41,003 nucleotides of DNA, from positions 1-41,003 of the forward strand of contig JAMDEF010000173.1 of NCBI GenBank assembly GCA_023488305.1, in the 5' to 3' direction. Positions 1-9,807 of the stretch are shown here, piece after piece; positions within the stretch are counted from its first letter, which is position 1, and every line of letters starts with the position of its first letter. Origin of the DNA: Gammaproteobacteria bacterium (GTDB lineage: Bacteria; Pseudomonadota; Gammaproteobacteria; Nitrosococcales; Methylophagaceae). The notes under the pieces were generated by a model. It had not been told where the DNA came from. It was given only the letters and a program-made list of their open reading frames with translations, and made no database searches. Both the position numbers and the translations under genes were made by a program.

Positions 1-1521
1 CAACTGCAACTTAAAAAAACCATCGCCTTACAAGAACTGTTAGCTGATGCTCGATCAGGTGCCTCACGCAATGTGATTAAAGGTCATATTGAAGTTATTG
101 AAAATATTACGATTGAAAACGCACTAGGCCTGCAGGAAATTCTGACGATCCTCGAGGATGCTGAAAACAAATCGCTGGAAGCTGAATTATTAGCTGATGT
201 TGCCAGTCTGGAACAAAGCACGGCCAAAATCGTGGAACAGCAGGAAAATTATCAAAACTATGTTGATAGTGCGATTAAAGTCATTCAACGTGGTGGAAGC
301 ATGTCGGGCGGTGGATATCTCTCGACAGCAGAGCGACAAACCTTAAAAGAAATTGAGGCGGATTTGTTTGTCACACTTGAGAGCATGCAAGCCACTATCG
401 GCAACATTAGTCAGCGAACGATTGCAGGCGTTCAGCAAGTTCAAACTGCCAGCTTATATAGCTTGATCGCTATGGCTGCCGCCGCGCTCATCATTGGTGT
501 ACTGATTTCAAAAGTCATCATCAGCAATATCGTGACGCCGATTAAAGAGGTGATGAATACACTCAGTGCAATGGCAGCAGATAATGACCTCACCAGAAGG
601 ATGCATTTCGAAAGTACCGATGAAGTCGGTGCGATGGGTAAAACCTTCAACAATTTTGTTGAAAAGCTTCAAACTCTGGTCGTTGGAATTGCTTCAGCTT
701 CTGAAGAGCTTTCAACCGCCGCCGAACAAACATCAATTGTTACTGGTGCAACCAACCAGAATGTTGCGAAGCAGCAAAATGAAACCAACCAGGTTGCATC
801 AGCTATCACCGAAATGACCGCAACAGTTCAGGAAGTCGCGATTAATGCTGAAAAAGCTTCTGCAGCAGCGATAAATGGCGGCAAGGATTCAGAAAAAGGT
901 CGTCAAGTTGTTGAGGAAATTGTGGGTTCAATCAATCAACTGGCTTCAGAAATCAACTCTTCCACCACAGTTATCAGAGACTTAAAAGCCGGCAGTGAGA
1001 ATATTGGCACTGTGCTGGTAGTGATCAAAAACATTGCTGAGCAGACTAACCTGTTGGCACTAAATGCAGCGATAGAAGCCGCTCGTGCAGGTGAACAGGG
1101 CAGAGGCTTTGCCGTCGTTGCCGATGAAGTGCGTTCACTTGCTCAAAAAACGCAAGATTCAACCAAGCAAATTGAAGGCCTGATTTCTTCACTGCAACAA
1201 GGTTCAGACCATGCCGTCACCTCAATGGAACAAAATCGAAACAGTATCGAGGGCTTGGTATCAAAAGCGGTGAATGCCACCGATTCGTTGAATGCTATTA
1301 GTCAATCAGTTAATTCCATCACTGATATGAACACATTGATTGCCAGATCTGCCGAAGAGCAAAACCATGTCGTGAACGAAATTCATAATAATGTTTTGAA
1401 TATTCAAAACGTTTCAGAAGACACGGCTTTAGGTGCCGAGCAAGTAGCACAAGCCAGCCATCGTATAGCAGAGCTAAGTGAGGCTCTGGAAAGAATGGTC
1501 AGACAATTTAAGGTTTCTTAA
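1..1521 (+). CDS. Methyl-accepting chemotaxis protein (5' end outside window)
   Basis: This is the C-terminal 506 residues of a membrane chemoreceptor. The frame is open from base 1 with no stop, so the true start and first membrane helix lie upstream; the GTG at 73 is internal. It begins in a helical periplasmic sensor region, followed by a membrane helix (about residues 151-174, bases 451-525), a HAMP linker and a long cytoplasmic coiled coil. The coiled coil carries the highly conserved signalling hairpin ([20 protein letters not shown], around bases 1036-1095) that binds CheA and CheW. A glycine-rich stretch at bases 290-315 lies in the sensor part. The ligand cannot be predicted. No chemotaxis signalling genes are adjacent. 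A terminator follows the stop codon. The family call is certain; only the sensor specificity is open. Confidence 0.95.
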   Translation, partial: QLQLKKTIALQELLADARSGASRNVIKGHIEVIENITIENALGLQEILTILEDAENKSLEAELLADVASLEQSTAKIVEQQENYQNYVDSAIKVIQRGGSMSGGGYLSTAERQTLKEIEADLFVTLESMQATIGNISQRTIAGVQQVQTASLYSLIAMAAAALIIGVLISKVIISNIVTPIKEVMNTLSAMAADNDLTRRMHFESTDEVGAMGKTFNNFVEKLQTLVVGIASASEELSTAAEQTSIVTGATNQNVAKQQNETNQVASAITEMTATVQEVAINAEKASAAAINGGKDSEKGRQVVEEIVGSINQLASEINSSTTVIRDLKAGSENIGTVLVVIKNIAEQTNLLALNAAIEAARAGEQGRGFAVVADEVRSLAQKTQDSTKQIEGLISSLQQGSDHAVTSMEQNRNSIEGLVSKAVNATDSLNAISQSVNSITDMNTLIARSAEEQNHVVNEIHNNVLNIQNVSEDTALGAEQVAQASHRIAELSEALERMVRQFKVS

Positions 1522-1547
1522 GTGTTTCTTTCTAACTAATATTCCAC

Positions 1548-1576
1548 AAAAACGTCGACTCTATGTCGGCGTTTTT
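1548..1576 (+). terminator. Rho-independent terminator of the chemoreceptor gene
   Basis: A 12-bp stem (1548-1559 with 1565-1576, one G-U pair) with a 5-nt loop ends in a run of five T, 27 bases after the receptor stop codon. The A-rich left arm means it could also work for transcripts arriving on the minus strand. Confidence 0.85.
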
Positions 1577-1821
1577 ATTTCACACTCTCTCTAAGAGCAA
1601 AAAGATTTAACTTACGATCTTATCGAAGATGGCGATCAAAATTTGATCAATCGATTACTGATTCATGGTTTCAGATGGTAAAACGCTTTCAGATCCTAAG
1701 TAGCTATTCACGGAGGTGCTAGTTACGCCGCAGGTGAAGTTAAGTTTCGGAAGCTAGCGATTAAGCCGTTGTAATTTCAGAATAGGAAGTTAGTGGATAG
1801 TCGCTTCAACGAACTATCAAT
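1577..1821. other. Intergenic stretch without a convincing gene
   Basis: About 245 bases between the chemoreceptor terminator and the end of yaiI; with the terminator the gene-free gap is 300 bases. It contains a 28-codon open stretch on the plus strand (1595-1681) with protein-like composition but no start codon or ribosome site, possibly a gene remnant. A small bulged hairpin lies at 1796-1818 just downstream of yaiI. I see no tRNA, repeat array or clear promoter. Confidence 0.5.
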
Positions 1822-2295
1822 TTAACGTTTAGCTTTTTGTAACCACTTATCCAGTTGATTACCAAATGCTTGTCTGTCGCGTTGATTAAAGGTGGCGGGG
1901 CCGCCCATATGTTCACCGCTGCTGCGCATCGTTTCCATAAAGTTACGCATGGTAAGACGGGCGCTGATGGTGTCGGTGGTATAGAGTTCGCCTCTGGGAT
2001 TCAATGCTAATGCACCTTTTTCGATAGCTTCGGCAGCGAGCGGGATATCTGCGGTAATCACTAAATCGCCTTTTTGCAAACGCTCGACGATTTCATTGTC
2101 GGCCACATCAAATCCGGATTGCACTTGCTGAAAGGTGAGAAACGGTGAGGGCGGTAATCGTAAACTGTGATTGGCAATAAAGGTGGTAGGTGTTTCGGTG
2201 CGAGTGGCAGCACGATAGAGAATTTCTTTAATCACCACCGGACAGGCATCAGCATCGACCCAGATCTGGGGTTTACGCGGTTCAACTTCGGTCAA
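1822..2295 (-). CDS. yaiI: YaiI/YqxD family protein (UPF0178, DUF188)
   Basis: A 157-residue protein of the conserved UPF0178 family, related to PIN-like nuclease folds but of unproven function. Family hallmarks are the N-terminal VDADACPV (residues 13-20), the central [11 protein letters not shown] and the C-terminal GGP plus QRDRQAF motifs. Length matches E. coli YaiI apart from about nine extra N-terminal residues. The only start fitting the frame is a TTG at 2295, one base after the mrpG stop. A weak GGAA lies in the end of mrpG, so translation is probably coupled. It is the last gene of the Mrp operon, which I take as genomic hitch-hiking, since nothing suggests a part in ion transport. 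Confidence 0.9.
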   Translation of the reverse strand: MTEVEPRKPQIWVDADACPVVIKEILYRAATRTETPTTFIANHSLRLPPSPFLTFQQVQSGFDVADNEIVERLQKGDLVITADIPLAAEAIEKGALALNPRGELYTTDTISARLTMRNFMETMRSSGEHMGGPATFNQRDRQAFGNQLDKWLQKAKR

Positions 2296-2296
2296 T

Positions 2297-2614
2297 TTAT
2301 TTTTCCAACTGGCGGGTACGATCCACCTGTTTGACTTTAATATGAATGGCGGCCTTGGCCATCAGATGTGCACTAACTGGCGCAGTGATAAACAGGAACA
2401 GCGTGACCAGAATTTCATGCAGACTAACACCATCAGTTTTAAGGCTGAAATGAATAGCTGAGGCGACCAGAATGGCGCCTACACCCAAAGTACTGGCTTT
2501 AGTTGGACCGTGTAAACGCATATAGAAATCGGGTAGTTTAAATAAGCCAATTGAACCGACCAGCGTGAAAAACGCTCCCAGTAAAATCAAAATTGCTAAG
2601 GTCCACTCAAGCAT
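2297..2614 (-). CDS. mrpG: Na+/H+ antiporter subunit G (MrpG/MnhG/PhaG)
   Basis: A 105-residue membrane protein, the small G subunit of the Mrp multisubunit cation/proton antiporter in the inner membrane. It has three predicted hydrophobic helices (about residues 4-24, 40-58 and 66-86) and the family's conserved loop, [18 protein letters not shown]. The charged tail (about 88-105) is cytoplasmic. It follows mrpF by 8 bases and is directly followed by yaiI. In the family all Mrp subunits are needed for assembly and activity. Identity is secure from sequence and from its position as the last subunit of a full operon. Confidence 0.95.
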   Translation of the reverse strand: MLEWTLAILILLGAFFTLVGSIGLFKLPDFYMRLHGPTKASTLGVGAILVASAIHFSLKTDGVSLHEILVTLFLFITAPVSAHLMAKAAIHIKVKQVDRTRQLEK

Positions 2615-2622
2615 AATTGCCT

Positions 2623-2892
2623 CTATTCCATTATGTCGCCGCGCAGCAAATATTTGCTTAACGCCAGCGTACCCATAAAGCCCATTACAGCGATTAACAA
2701 TGCCGCTTCAAAATACAGCGCACTTTGCAAGTTGATTCCCAGCAAAATCAGCAGCGCAATGGTGTTGATATATAAAGTGTCGAGCGCCAGGATTCGGTCC
2801 GGCACACTGGGGCCGATAATCAGCCGGATAAAACTCAATAGGATCGCGATGGCGACCATGACAAAAGCAATTGATAGGGCCAGATTCAGCAT
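2623..2892 (-). CDS. mrpF: Na+/H+ antiporter subunit F (MrpF/MnhF/PhaF)
   Basis: An 89-residue, three-helix membrane protein of the Mrp complex. The signature RLIIGPSVPDRILALDTL (residues 22-39), with its invariant Pro-Asp-Arg, identifies MrpF, a subunit linked to Na+ and bile-salt tolerance in Bacillus. The start codon overlaps the last seven bases of mrpE, and the gene ends 8 bases before mrpG, which implies translational coupling. Length and topology are normal for the family. Confidence 0.95.
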   Translation of the reverse strand: MLNLALSIAFVMVAIAILLSFIRLIIGPSVPDRILALDTLYINTIALLILLGINLQSALYFEAALLIAVMGFMGTLALSKYLLRGDIME

Positions 2893-3383
2893 ACGACAAA
2901 GATCTCCAGCAATGGCTTCTCGAATTTGCGATAGATTTCAGCTTTGATTTCTGCCACGTCATCAATGTGTAAAGCATGGATCAATAAATAACGACGGTCT
3001 TCGGTCAGGTCACAGCTGACTGTGCCGGGTGTTAATGAAATGGTATTCGCTAACAAGCTGATGCCAACCGGGCTGGTTAATTGCAATTCATAATGCAGAA
3101 AACCAGGATTGAGTTTCTTTTGTGGGCCGAGGATCAACTTTGCAACAATGACATTGGCAATCAAAATATCCCATAAAACGTAAAGGATATAATGCACCAG
3201 CTTCCACGGCCGACGAATGATAATTTGCTCTGGCCAATAGCTGGACGTCAGCCACGGAATAAAGACCGCTAAAGCGCCACCCAGCACGATATGTCCCGGA
3301 TCAATGCTGTTATTCAATAATAACCAGATCGCCCATAAAATCAGGGTCAGTAACGGATGGGGAAATAGTCGCCGAAACATCAT
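2886..3383 (-). CDS. mrpE: Na+/H+ antiporter subunit E (MrpE/MnhE/PhaE)
   Basis: A 165-residue MrpE subunit. The N-terminal third holds two hydrophobic helices (about residues 8-45). A further helix near 65-85 carries the IANVIVAKLILGP motif, followed by a soluble domain with the conserved SLTPGTVSCDLTEDRRYLLIH-type segment (near 115-140). It overlaps mrpD by four bases (ATGA) and mrpF by seven. MrpE belongs to the peripheral half of the complex and supports assembly of the ion-moving MrpA and MrpD subunits. Confidence 0.95.
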   Translation of the reverse strand: MMFRRLFPHPLLTLILWAIWLLLNNSIDPGHIVLGGALAVFIPWLTSSYWPEQIIIRRPWKLVHYILYVLWDILIANVIVAKLILGPQKKLNPGFLHYELQLTSPVGISLLANTISLTPGTVSCDLTEDRRYLLIHALHIDDVAEIKAEIYRKFEKPLLEIFVVC

Positions 3384-4906
3384 TTGCCGTTTTCTCCATG
3401 AGGAAGCGTCGTTAATACGGCATCAATATAAGCCTGTTGATCGTATAACTGTGCAGCAATTTGGCTACTCATGTCATTCAATGGTTTGGCAAAAATCACC
3501 ATTAACGGGCTGACCAGCATCAGCACGATGACTGCCACAAATGCGGATTTATTTAACGGTGCTGATTGTTCCGATTTATCTTTTTTCACGCTGTAAAACA
3601 TCAATGAACCGGAGCGGCAAACCGCCACGATCATCAGTAAACCGGCAACCAATATCACGCTTAAAATAGCCGCGAACCATGGATGACTGAGTGCTGAGTT
3701 CAGAATCATTACCTTACCGAAAAAACCTGATAACGGCGGCATACCGGTCAAGGCAATAGCGAGCACCATAAAAACTGATCCCACAATGATCGGACGATCA
3801 ATAGGAATCGCTTTGGTTAATGAATCGGCATAGATGCCACGACCTTTAAGGATGACATCAGCGATTAAAAACATCGCCGCGCCCAGCAGAGTGGAATGTA
3901 TCAAATAGTAGAAAGTGGCTGTCAGTGCTAATTCATTGTTAATACCAATGGCGATCATCAAGGTCGCTACTGACGCTAAAATCAAATACGCCACCTGACG
4001 TCGTAATGCCCGAGCGGCTAATACACCTAATGCAGCCAATGCCAAGGTGATTAAGCCTAGCAGTAAAACCCATTGAACATGAACAAATGCCAGATCACCG
4101 GCTTGTTCGCTAAAGATGGTGCCGTGTACACGGATAATTGAATATAGACCAACTTTGGTCATGATGGCGAATAGCGCTGCTACCGGTGCCGAGGTATAAG
4201 CGTACGCACCGGGTAACCACAAATACAATGGAAACATTGCGGCTTTAATACCAAATACCACCAGTAATAACACTGCTGCGGTGGCAACAACTCCTTGATC
4301 TTCTGGAGACACGGACTTTACTGCAATAGCCATATCCGCAATATTCAGCGTACCGAGAATGCCATAAAGCGTGCCGACGGCAAACAGGAACAACGTCGAA
4401 CCTACCAGATTGATCACCACATAATGGAGACCGGCGCGAGTACGCAGTCGACCGCCACCATGGAGTAATAAACCGTAAGAGGCGAGTAGCAGAACTTCAA
4501 AGAACACAAACAGGTTGAACACATCACCGGTCATAAATGCGCCGTTAAGACCAAACAGCTGCATCTGGAACAACACGTGGAAATGTTGTCCCTGTTTATC
4601 GGTATCGGTGCGTATGGCATACCACAACGCCGCCAATGCGAGTAACGAGGTTAATAACAACATCATCGCTGATAAGCGATCCAGCACGATGACAATACCA
4701 AATGGTGCTTGCCAGTTACCGAGTAAAACTACCTGCTGAATATCGCTGCTTGCCAGGTTGAAACTAACCAGACTGACACCTACCAGCAAACTGACTAAGA
4801 TCAGGTTTAAGATGCGTTGTGTTTGAATGCCTGCTGGACGCGCCATCAACATCAAGATGCCGCCAATTAATGGCAACAATATCGGCAGAATGGTAAACGG
4901 ACTCAT
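3380..4906 (-). CDS. mrpD: Na+/H+ antiporter subunit D (MrpD/MnhD/PhaD)
   Basis: A 508-residue protein of the proton-conducting antiporter family that also includes complex I subunits NuoL, NuoM and NuoN. It has about 14 hydrophobic helices. The functional Glu lies in VFFEVLLLASYGLLL, where complex I subunits carry their essential glutamate. The essential Lys lies in GIKAAMFPLYLWLPGAYAYT, a match to the family's KaaqfPlh-WLP-A motif. With MrpA it is thought to form the ion path of the antiporter. It overlaps mrpC by four bases (ATGA). Complex I was considered and excluded because the neighbours are Mrp C, E, F and G. Confidence 0.96.
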   Translation of the reverse strand: MSPFTILPILLPLIGGILMLMARPAGIQTQRILNLILVSLLVGVSLVSFNLASSDIQQVVLLGNWQAPFGIVIVLDRLSAMMLLLTSLLALAALWYAIRTDTDKQGQHFHVLFQMQLFGLNGAFMTGDVFNLFVFFEVLLLASYGLLLHGGGRLRTRAGLHYVVINLVGSTLFLFAVGTLYGILGTLNIADMAIAVKSVSPEDQGVVATAAVLLLVVFGIKAAMFPLYLWLPGAYAYTSAPVAALFAIMTKVGLYSIIRVHGTIFSEQAGDLAFVHVQWVLLLGLITLALAALGVLAARALRRQVAYLILASVATLMIAIGINNELALTATFYYLIHSTLLGAAMFLIADVILKGRGIYADSLTKAIPIDRPIIVGSVFMVLAIALTGMPPLSGFFGKVMILNSALSHPWFAAILSVILVAGLLMIVAVCRSGSLMFYSVKKDKSEQSAPLNKSAFVAVIVLMLVSPLMVIFAKPLNDMSSQIAAQLYDQQAYIDAVLTTLPHGENGK

Positions 4907-5292
4907 GACTCGCTCCGTTCAGAATCTGTTTTGGTATTGTGTCGAGTGGCTTTGCGTTCATCTTCAGAACGATGCAATCCATCAACATGATCATTGCCCA
5001 GCTCACTTCGTGCTTTTAAAGCCAGAACAATTAGAAAGGCCGTCATACCAAAGGCGATTACGATAGCGGTTAACACTAAAGCTTGAGGAAGTGGGTCAGT
5101 GTAACCGGCAGCAGCAGGATCAATAACAGCAGGAAAGCCAACTTGCAAACGGCCCATGGCAAATAAAAAGACATTTACCGCATAGGCAAGCATGGTCAGC
5201 CCCAATACGACGGGGAAGGTTCTGGCTCTCAGCGTTAAATACACCCCACAACCGGTCATAACGGCAATGACACTGGCGATTAGCCACTCCAT
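4903..5292 (-). CDS. mrpC: Na+/H+ antiporter subunit C (MrpC/MnhC/PhaC)
   Basis: A 129-residue NuoK-like subunit with three membrane helices (about residues 3-22, 28-47 and 70-94). The conserved segment DPLPQALVLTAIVIAFG (residues 66-82) is diagnostic for MrpC. The C-terminal 35 residues are hydrophilic, strongly charged and probably cytoplasmic. It shares one base with the mrpA stop and four with mrpD. Its NuoK homology supports the accepted common ancestry of Mrp and complex I. Confidence 0.95.
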   Translation of the reverse strand: MEWLIASVIAVMTGCGVYLTLRARTFPVVLGLTMLAYAVNVFLFAMGRLQVGFPAVIDPAAAGYTDPLPQALVLTAIVIAFGMTAFLIVLALKARSELGNDHVDGLHRSEDERKATRHNTKTDSERSES

Positions 5293-8111
5293 TAGTTCAC
5301 TTCCTCTTGTTTGATGTGATGCGAGGCATGACTGAGTTTACCAAGCTCTACCAGAATCATTACCGTGGCACCCACCACTACCAGGAATACCCCTAAATCA
5401 AAGGCTATTGCACTGGCCACTTCAAATTTGCCAACAATCGGCCATGTCAGATAGGTAAAGGCAGTTGTCAGGAACGGATAGCCAATAAACATCGACACCA
5501 CGCCGGTCAATGTGGCAATCAATAAGCCAATCCAGATCACCCGATGCATATCAATTCGTAAACGCTCATTGGTCCAATCAATACCATTAGCTAAGTATTG
5601 TGAAATCAAAGCGACCGAAGCAATCAAACCAGCGATAAACCCACCGCCAGGTAAATTATGACCACGCAGGAAGATAAACACCGCCACCATCAACATTAGT
5701 GGGAACAGTAGGCGTGTCAGGGTCTGCATAATGGGTGGGTGTGGATCATGGCTCCAAACCAGTCCATCAACATCTTTAGTTGGTGCGAACAGTTTCAAGC
5801 CTTCCAGCATGGCAAATATACATAAACCGGCTAGTGCCAGTACGGCAATTTCACCCAATGTATCAAAGCCACGGAAATCGACCAGAATGACATTGACCAC
5901 ATTAGTACCACCGCCACCGGGTTTAGCATTATCAATAAAGAAGCCAGAGATTGGGGAGTAGTCACGACTCAATACCGCCATGGCTAAAAAGAAAACTGAA
6001 ACAGCAGCGGAGACAGAAATAACGCCATCACGAGTAAAGCGAATATAGCTGCGTTCCTGCGGTGTGTGTTGTGGCAAAAAGAACAAAGCCAGCAACAACA
6101 GCACAATGGTGACGACTTCAACCGATAACTGGGTCAACGCCAAATCCGGTGCCGAAAACTTCACAAAGCCTAAAGCCACAATCAGACCGACTACGCCAAT
6201 AGCGATTAATGCGACCAGTCGTTTATGGTGGAGTATAACCGTCAGCAAACTGGCCACTATGAGAATCAGTGACATTAACAACGTGATAACATCGGCCTCC
6301 ATCATCACACGATCGCCGATTAAGGGTGAGTTGAACTGGAAGAAAGTAATGATACCAAGAACCAATGCACCACCAATTACCCACGTAACTGCTGGTTGTA
6401 AGGTGGTTTGATCGAAGGCATCGGTGACTTTTTTCGACAAGCGGATAGTTTTCCACAGTAGCCAATCAAAAACGGCTTTGCCATCAAGGCTATGCAGACC
6501 TTTTTCATTCCAGGCGAATAAACGATGGCGCACAGTGTAGACCGCCACACCCAAAACCAAGGCAATGAAACTCATCAATAATGGAATATTAAAGCCGTGC
6601 CAGATAGCCAGACTGAATTCAGGTGCTGCGGTTTGCAGACTTGATGCCACAGCCACCGTCAGAATAGGGCTGATTAAATACATCGGAGCAACACCAACCA
6701 ATAAACACAGCACTACCAGGATATCGACTGGGATTTTCATAAAGCGTGGCGGTTCATGTGGTGTTTTCGGCAGATCGATCGGTTCGCCATTGAAAAATAC
6801 GTCGTGAATAAAACGCAGGGAGTAGGCAACTGAGAAAATGGCGGCGAGTGTGACCAAAGCTGGAATTGTCCAGATAGCAAGTGGGGTTCCTGAGGCACTA
6901 ATCGCCTGTTCAAAAAACATTTCTTTACTCAAGAAACCATTCAACAAAGGAACACCGGCCATAGCTGCCGCAGCAATCATCGCCAGTACTGCCGTGTGTG
7001 GCATCATTTTGAACAGACCATTAAGCTTACGCATATCACGGGTGCCGGACTCATGGTCGATAATGCCGGCGACCATAAATAGCGAGCCTTTAAAAGTAGC
7101 GTGATTGATGATGTGAAAAATTGCGGCAACCAATGCCAGCTCACTGCTAAAACCAAACAGCAGGGTGATAAGTCCCAAATGACTTAATGTTGAGTAAGCC
7201 AATAAACCTTTTAAATCATGTTTGAATAAAGCGACGTAAGCACCAAGCAGTAGGGTGATCAAACCGGCGGAACTGACCAGCCAAACCCATTCTGGAGTGC
7301 CGGATAAGGCTGGGAAAAAGCGTGCTAACAAAAAGATACCGGCTTTAACCATAGTGGCGGAATGTAGATAAGCCGAAACCGGAGTCGGGGCAGCCATCGC
7401 ATGGGGCAGCCAGAAATGAAATGGAAACTGAGCTGATTTGGTAAATACACCCAGCAAAATCAAAACTAACGTCGGCAGATATAAGTCATGCCCTTTGATC
7501 AAGTCACCAGAAGCCAATACATCTGTTAACTGATAGCTACCCACAATATGACCTAGCAGTAACACGCCACCCAGTAACGCTAATCCGCCGCCACCGGTCA
7601 CAGCAAGTGCCATCCGTGCACCTTGGCGGGCATCCTGACGATGTTGCCAGTAACTGATAAGCAGGAATGAGGTGATAGAGGTGAGCTCCCAGAACACCAC
7701 CAGTTGAAGCAGGTTTTCCGATAAAACAATGCCCAGCATCGACCCCATGAACATCAACATGTAGGCGTAAAAACGGCCCATGGAATCTTTTGCAGACAAG
7801 TAATACCGGGCATAGATAATGACCAGCAGACCAATCAGTAAGATTAGTAGCGCAAATAACAGTGCCAGACCGTCAATTCTAAAAGCGATGTTGAAACCAA
7901 TGGAGGGTAACCAGGACCACTGTTGAATAATGGTTTCACCGGCAAAGACAAATGCCATGGAAGGGAATAACAATGCCAGAGTAAGCAGGGTGGTTATACC
8001 GGCTACCCAGGCGGAGGCTAATCTATTGTAGCGGGTGGCCCATGCAGCAAAAGGAGCTGCAAAAAAGGGCAATAAGGCGGCAAGTGGGAGATTAAAACTG
8101 AGTAAGCTCAT
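5292..8111 (-). CDS. mrpA: Na+/H+ antiporter subunit A fused to B (MrpA-MrpB)
   Basis: A 939-residue fusion. Residues 1 to about 770 are MrpA, with a NuoL-like core that has the functional Glu in [14 protein letters not shown] and Lys in [20 protein letters not shown], then a NuoJ-like segment. The C-terminal 160 residues form an MrpB domain ([14 protein letters not shown] motif near 810). There is no separate mrpB, so the operon is complete with six genes, as is usual for proteobacterial Pha/Mrp systems. It is the first gene of the operon. I see no good ribosome site before the ATG at 8111; AGGGA is about 14 bases away, so initiation may be weak or the leader structured. The complex exports Na+ (or K+/Li+) in exchange for protons. 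Confidence 0.95.
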   Translation of the reverse strand: MSLLSFNLPLAALLPFFAAPFAAWATRYNRLASAWVAGITTLLTLALLFPSMAFVFAGETIIQQWSWLPSIGFNIAFRIDGLALLFALLILLIGLLVIIYARYYLSAKDSMGRFYAYMLMFMGSMLGIVLSENLLQLVVFWELTSITSFLLISYWQHRQDARQGARMALAVTGGGGLALLGGVLLLGHIVGSYQLTDVLASGDLIKGHDLYLPTLVLILLGVFTKSAQFPFHFWLPHAMAAPTPVSAYLHSATMVKAGIFLLARFFPALSGTPEWVWLVSSAGLITLLLGAYVALFKHDLKGLLAYSTLSHLGLITLLFGFSSELALVAAIFHIINHATFKGSLFMVAGIIDHESGTRDMRKLNGLFKMMPHTAVLAMIAAAAMAGVPLLNGFLSKEMFFEQAISASGTPLAIWTIPALVTLAAIFSVAYSLRFIHDVFFNGEPIDLPKTPHEPPRFMKIPVDILVVLCLLVGVAPMYLISPILTVAVASSLQTAAPEFSLAIWHGFNIPLLMSFIALVLGVAVYTVRHRLFAWNEKGLHSLDGKAVFDWLLWKTIRLSKKVTDAFDQTTLQPAVTWVIGGALVLGIITFFQFNSPLIGDRVMMEADVITLLMSLILIVASLLTVILHHKRLVALIAIGVVGLIVALGFVKFSAPDLALTQLSVEVVTIVLLLLALFFLPQHTPQERSYIRFTRDGVISVSAAVSVFFLAMAVLSRDYSPISGFFIDNAKPGGGGTNVVNVILVDFRGFDTLGEIAVLALAGLCIFAMLEGLKLFAPTKDVDGLVWSHDPHPPIMQTLTRLLFPLMLMVAVFIFLRGHNLPGGGFIAGLIASVALISQYLANGIDWTNERLRIDMHRVIWIGLLIATLTGVVSMFIGYPFLTTAFTYLTWPIVGKFEVASAIAFDLGVFLVVVGATVMILVELGKLSHASHHIKQEEVN

Positions 8112-8205
8112 GGCGGCTGGTGTGATCCCTGTCGATGCTAGACGATAATCGTTTCAGCATTAGGCTTAATAACTCTAAAATGTTGTTTTGGTGTTTATCT
8201 CAAAA

Positions 8206-8231
8206 GCTAAGCCGGAATATACCGGCTTAGC
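8206..8231 (-). terminator. Rho-independent terminator after cytochrome c5
   Basis: A perfect 10-bp inverted repeat (8206-8215 with 8222-8231) with a 6-nt loop. Read on the minus strand it is followed by TTTT. It lies 20 bases beyond the cytochrome stop codon and separates that gene from the mrp operon. Confidence 0.85.
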
Positions 8232-8251
8232 GTGTTCATGCAATTACTTTT

Positions 8252-8743
8252 TTATTCAGCTGATGAAATCATGTAATCCACAGCAGCTTTAACTTCTTCA
8301 TCGGTTAATTTCGGATTACCGCCACGGGCTGGCATCATATTAAAGCCTTCAATCGCGTGCTTGTAGACTGTGTCCATGCCTTGTTCAATTCGCGGAGCCC
8401 AATCAGCTGCATTGCCAATTTTTGGTGAGTTCATCATGCCAGATGCGTGGCAAACCGCACAGACTTGAGTGACGACTTGTTTACCAACACTGTTATCACC
8501 AGCTTGGGCAGTATCTTCGGTTTCGTCTACTGCAGGCGCTTCTGCAATTTGTTCTTCACCAATATTTTCTCTGGCAACCGGTTTTAATCTTTCGGCAATA
8601 GCTTCAGCATCCATGGGTTCTGGTTCTACAACACTATCAGCGATGGCCAACATATTAGACAAAATCAGATTGGCGATTACAAACAGTACTGCGACAACAA
8701 TTAAACTGCCGATCAAATACTTAGGTGAATTAGTTGATTGCAT
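8252..8743 (-). CDS. Membrane-anchored cytochrome c5 family protein
   Basis: A 163-residue c-type cytochrome. One membrane helix (residues 11-33) anchors it with the rest in the periplasm. An acidic, alanine-rich linker (about 38-88) leads to a cytochrome c5 domain with the heme motif CAVCH (95-99) and a Met ligand in the NMMPARGG segment (136 or 137). Such proteins shuttle electrons between quinol-oxidising complexes, periplasmic dehydrogenases and terminal oxidases. I chose the ATG at 8743, not the one 18 bases upstream, because GAGGT sits directly before it and a TATAAT box at 8775-8780 would leave almost no leader for the earlier ATG. It is probably monocistronic, with its own terminator. 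Confidence 0.92.
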   Translation of the reverse strand: MQSTNSPKYLIGSLIVVAVLFVIANLILSNMLAIADSVVEPEPMDAEAIAERLKPVARENIGEEQIAEAPAVDETEDTAQAGDNSVGKQVVTQVCAVCHASGMMNSPKIGNAADWAPRIEQGMDTVYKHAIEGFNMMPARGGNPKLTDEEVKAAVDYMISSAE

Positions 8744-8774
8744 GTTTACCTCAGTCTTCATAATAGTGGCACTA

Positions 8775-8780
8775 ATTATA
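8775..8780 (-). promoter_or_regulatory. Candidate -10 box for the cytochrome c5 gene
   Basis: A perfect TATAAT on the minus strand, 31 bases upstream of the chosen ATG. No good -35 hexamer is visible at 16-18 bases, so the call rests on the -10 box and its position in the short gap between two co-directional genes. Confidence 0.4.
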
Positions 8781-8800
8781 CGGGCATATGCTCAGCCGCG

Positions 8801-9805
8801 CTACGCATCAGACAACGGCCCGAGCGTTATCTTGCCTAATGTTTGAGATTGGCTTAATAAATCATGAGCTTGTTCAAGTGTTTGGGGGGTAAGCTGGTCA
8901 AAATGCCGTTGTGCTATAGGCATTAATTGGTTTAATTCAACCATTTCGGCGATGCGTTTTAGTATGTTGCCCTGCTGCTGAATATCGTTGGTTTGCATAC
9001 GAGTTCGGGTGAACATGAATTCCCAGACCAATCCGGCGCTTTTATTTTTCAGCAAATTCAAATCGACGGGCTGCTGAAAATTCACCACCAACGCGATAAG
9101 ACCTTGTGGAGCAATTAATTCGACCATTTGCGGATAGTAAAAATCACTGTCATTCAGGCAAAGAATATAATCCGGTGCAGGCAGATCGGCTTGCCGATAG
9201 TTGGCTTGCAGTGAGCCTTGATGACTCACTACGGCATCAGCGCCTAGGGTTTCACACCATTGTTTGCTCTCTGGGCGTGAAGCGGTCGCGACAACGTTCA
9301 GTGTGGTGAGTTGTTTGGCAAGTTGAATGGCCATTGAACCAACACCACCCGCACCACCGATAATCAATAATGTTTTATTCTCATCTTTGATCGCATCAAT
9401 TTTCATTCGATCAAACAGACTTTCCCATGCTGTAAGACTGGTTAACGCTAAGGCGGCCGCTTGATGCATTTCCAGATTGCTAGGTGCTTTGGCAATAATT
9501 CGTGAATCCACCAGTTGGTGCGTCGCATAACAACCCTCTCTGCCAATATCACCAGCGTAGAAAACTTTATCACCAACCTGAAAACCTTGGCATTGATCAC
9601 CTATTTCAATGATAGTGCCAGCGGCATCAAAGCCAATGATTTTGCCTTCTGAATCGGGCTGAATGGTGGATTTAACTTTCAAGTCCACCGGGTTTACCGC
9701 TACCGCTTCTACGGCAACCAATACGTCATAGCCGGATGCTTTAGGTGTTGGTTGATTGATTATCTGCGTCCTTGTCTGAGCATTCTGAAACTGTAATGCC
9801 TGCAT
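8801..9805 (-). CDS. Zinc-type alcohol dehydrogenase family / quinone oxidoreductase-like protein
   Basis: A 334-residue medium-chain dehydrogenase/reductase. The N-terminal GroES-like domain includes VNPVDLKV and GFDAAGTIIEIG. The Rossmann domain carries the nucleotide-binding IIGGAGGVGSMAIQLAKQL, typical of the NADPH-dependent quinone reductase branch. The catalytic-zinc Cys/His set is not evident, so despite the family name it is probably zinc-independent. The ATG at 9805 is preceded by GGAG with 8 bases spacing. A longer in-frame start would run deep into the DUF1841 gene and is unlikely. It is the last gene of the rsx-nth operon. The substrate is unknown; reduction of quinones or reactive enones/aldehydes is a reasonable guess. 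Confidence 0.88.
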   Translation of the reverse strand: MQALQFQNAQTRTQIINQPTPKASGYDVLVAVEAVAVNPVDLKVKSTIQPDSEGKIIGFDAAGTIIEIGDQCQGFQVGDKVFYAGDIGREGCYATHQLVDSRIIAKAPSNLEMHQAAALALTSLTAWESLFDRMKIDAIKDENKTLLIIGGAGGVGSMAIQLAKQLTTLNVVATASRPESKQWCETLGADAVVSHQGSLQANYRQADLPAPDYILCLNDSDFYYPQMVELIAPQGLIALVVNFQQPVDLNLLKNKSAGLVWEFMFTRTRMQTNDIQQQGNILKRIAEMVELNQLMPIAQRHFDQLTPQTLEQAHDLLSQSQTLGKITLGPLSDA

Positions 9806-9807
9806 GA

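Noticed and set aside
6064-7104. Several plus-strand open frames opposite mrpA
   Set aside because: They lie wholly antisense to a well-conserved gene, lack ribosome sites and resemble no protein family.
3380-8111. Complex I (NADH dehydrogenase) genes
   Set aside because: MrpA, MrpC and MrpD resemble NuoL, NuoK and NuoN/M, but the neighbours are Mrp E, F and G and there are no nuo hydrophilic subunits.
8744-8761. Upstream ATG that would lengthen the cytochrome c5 by six residues
   Set aside because: No ribosome site, and it would sit only a few bases after the likely transcription start; the downstream ATG has GAGGT directly before it.
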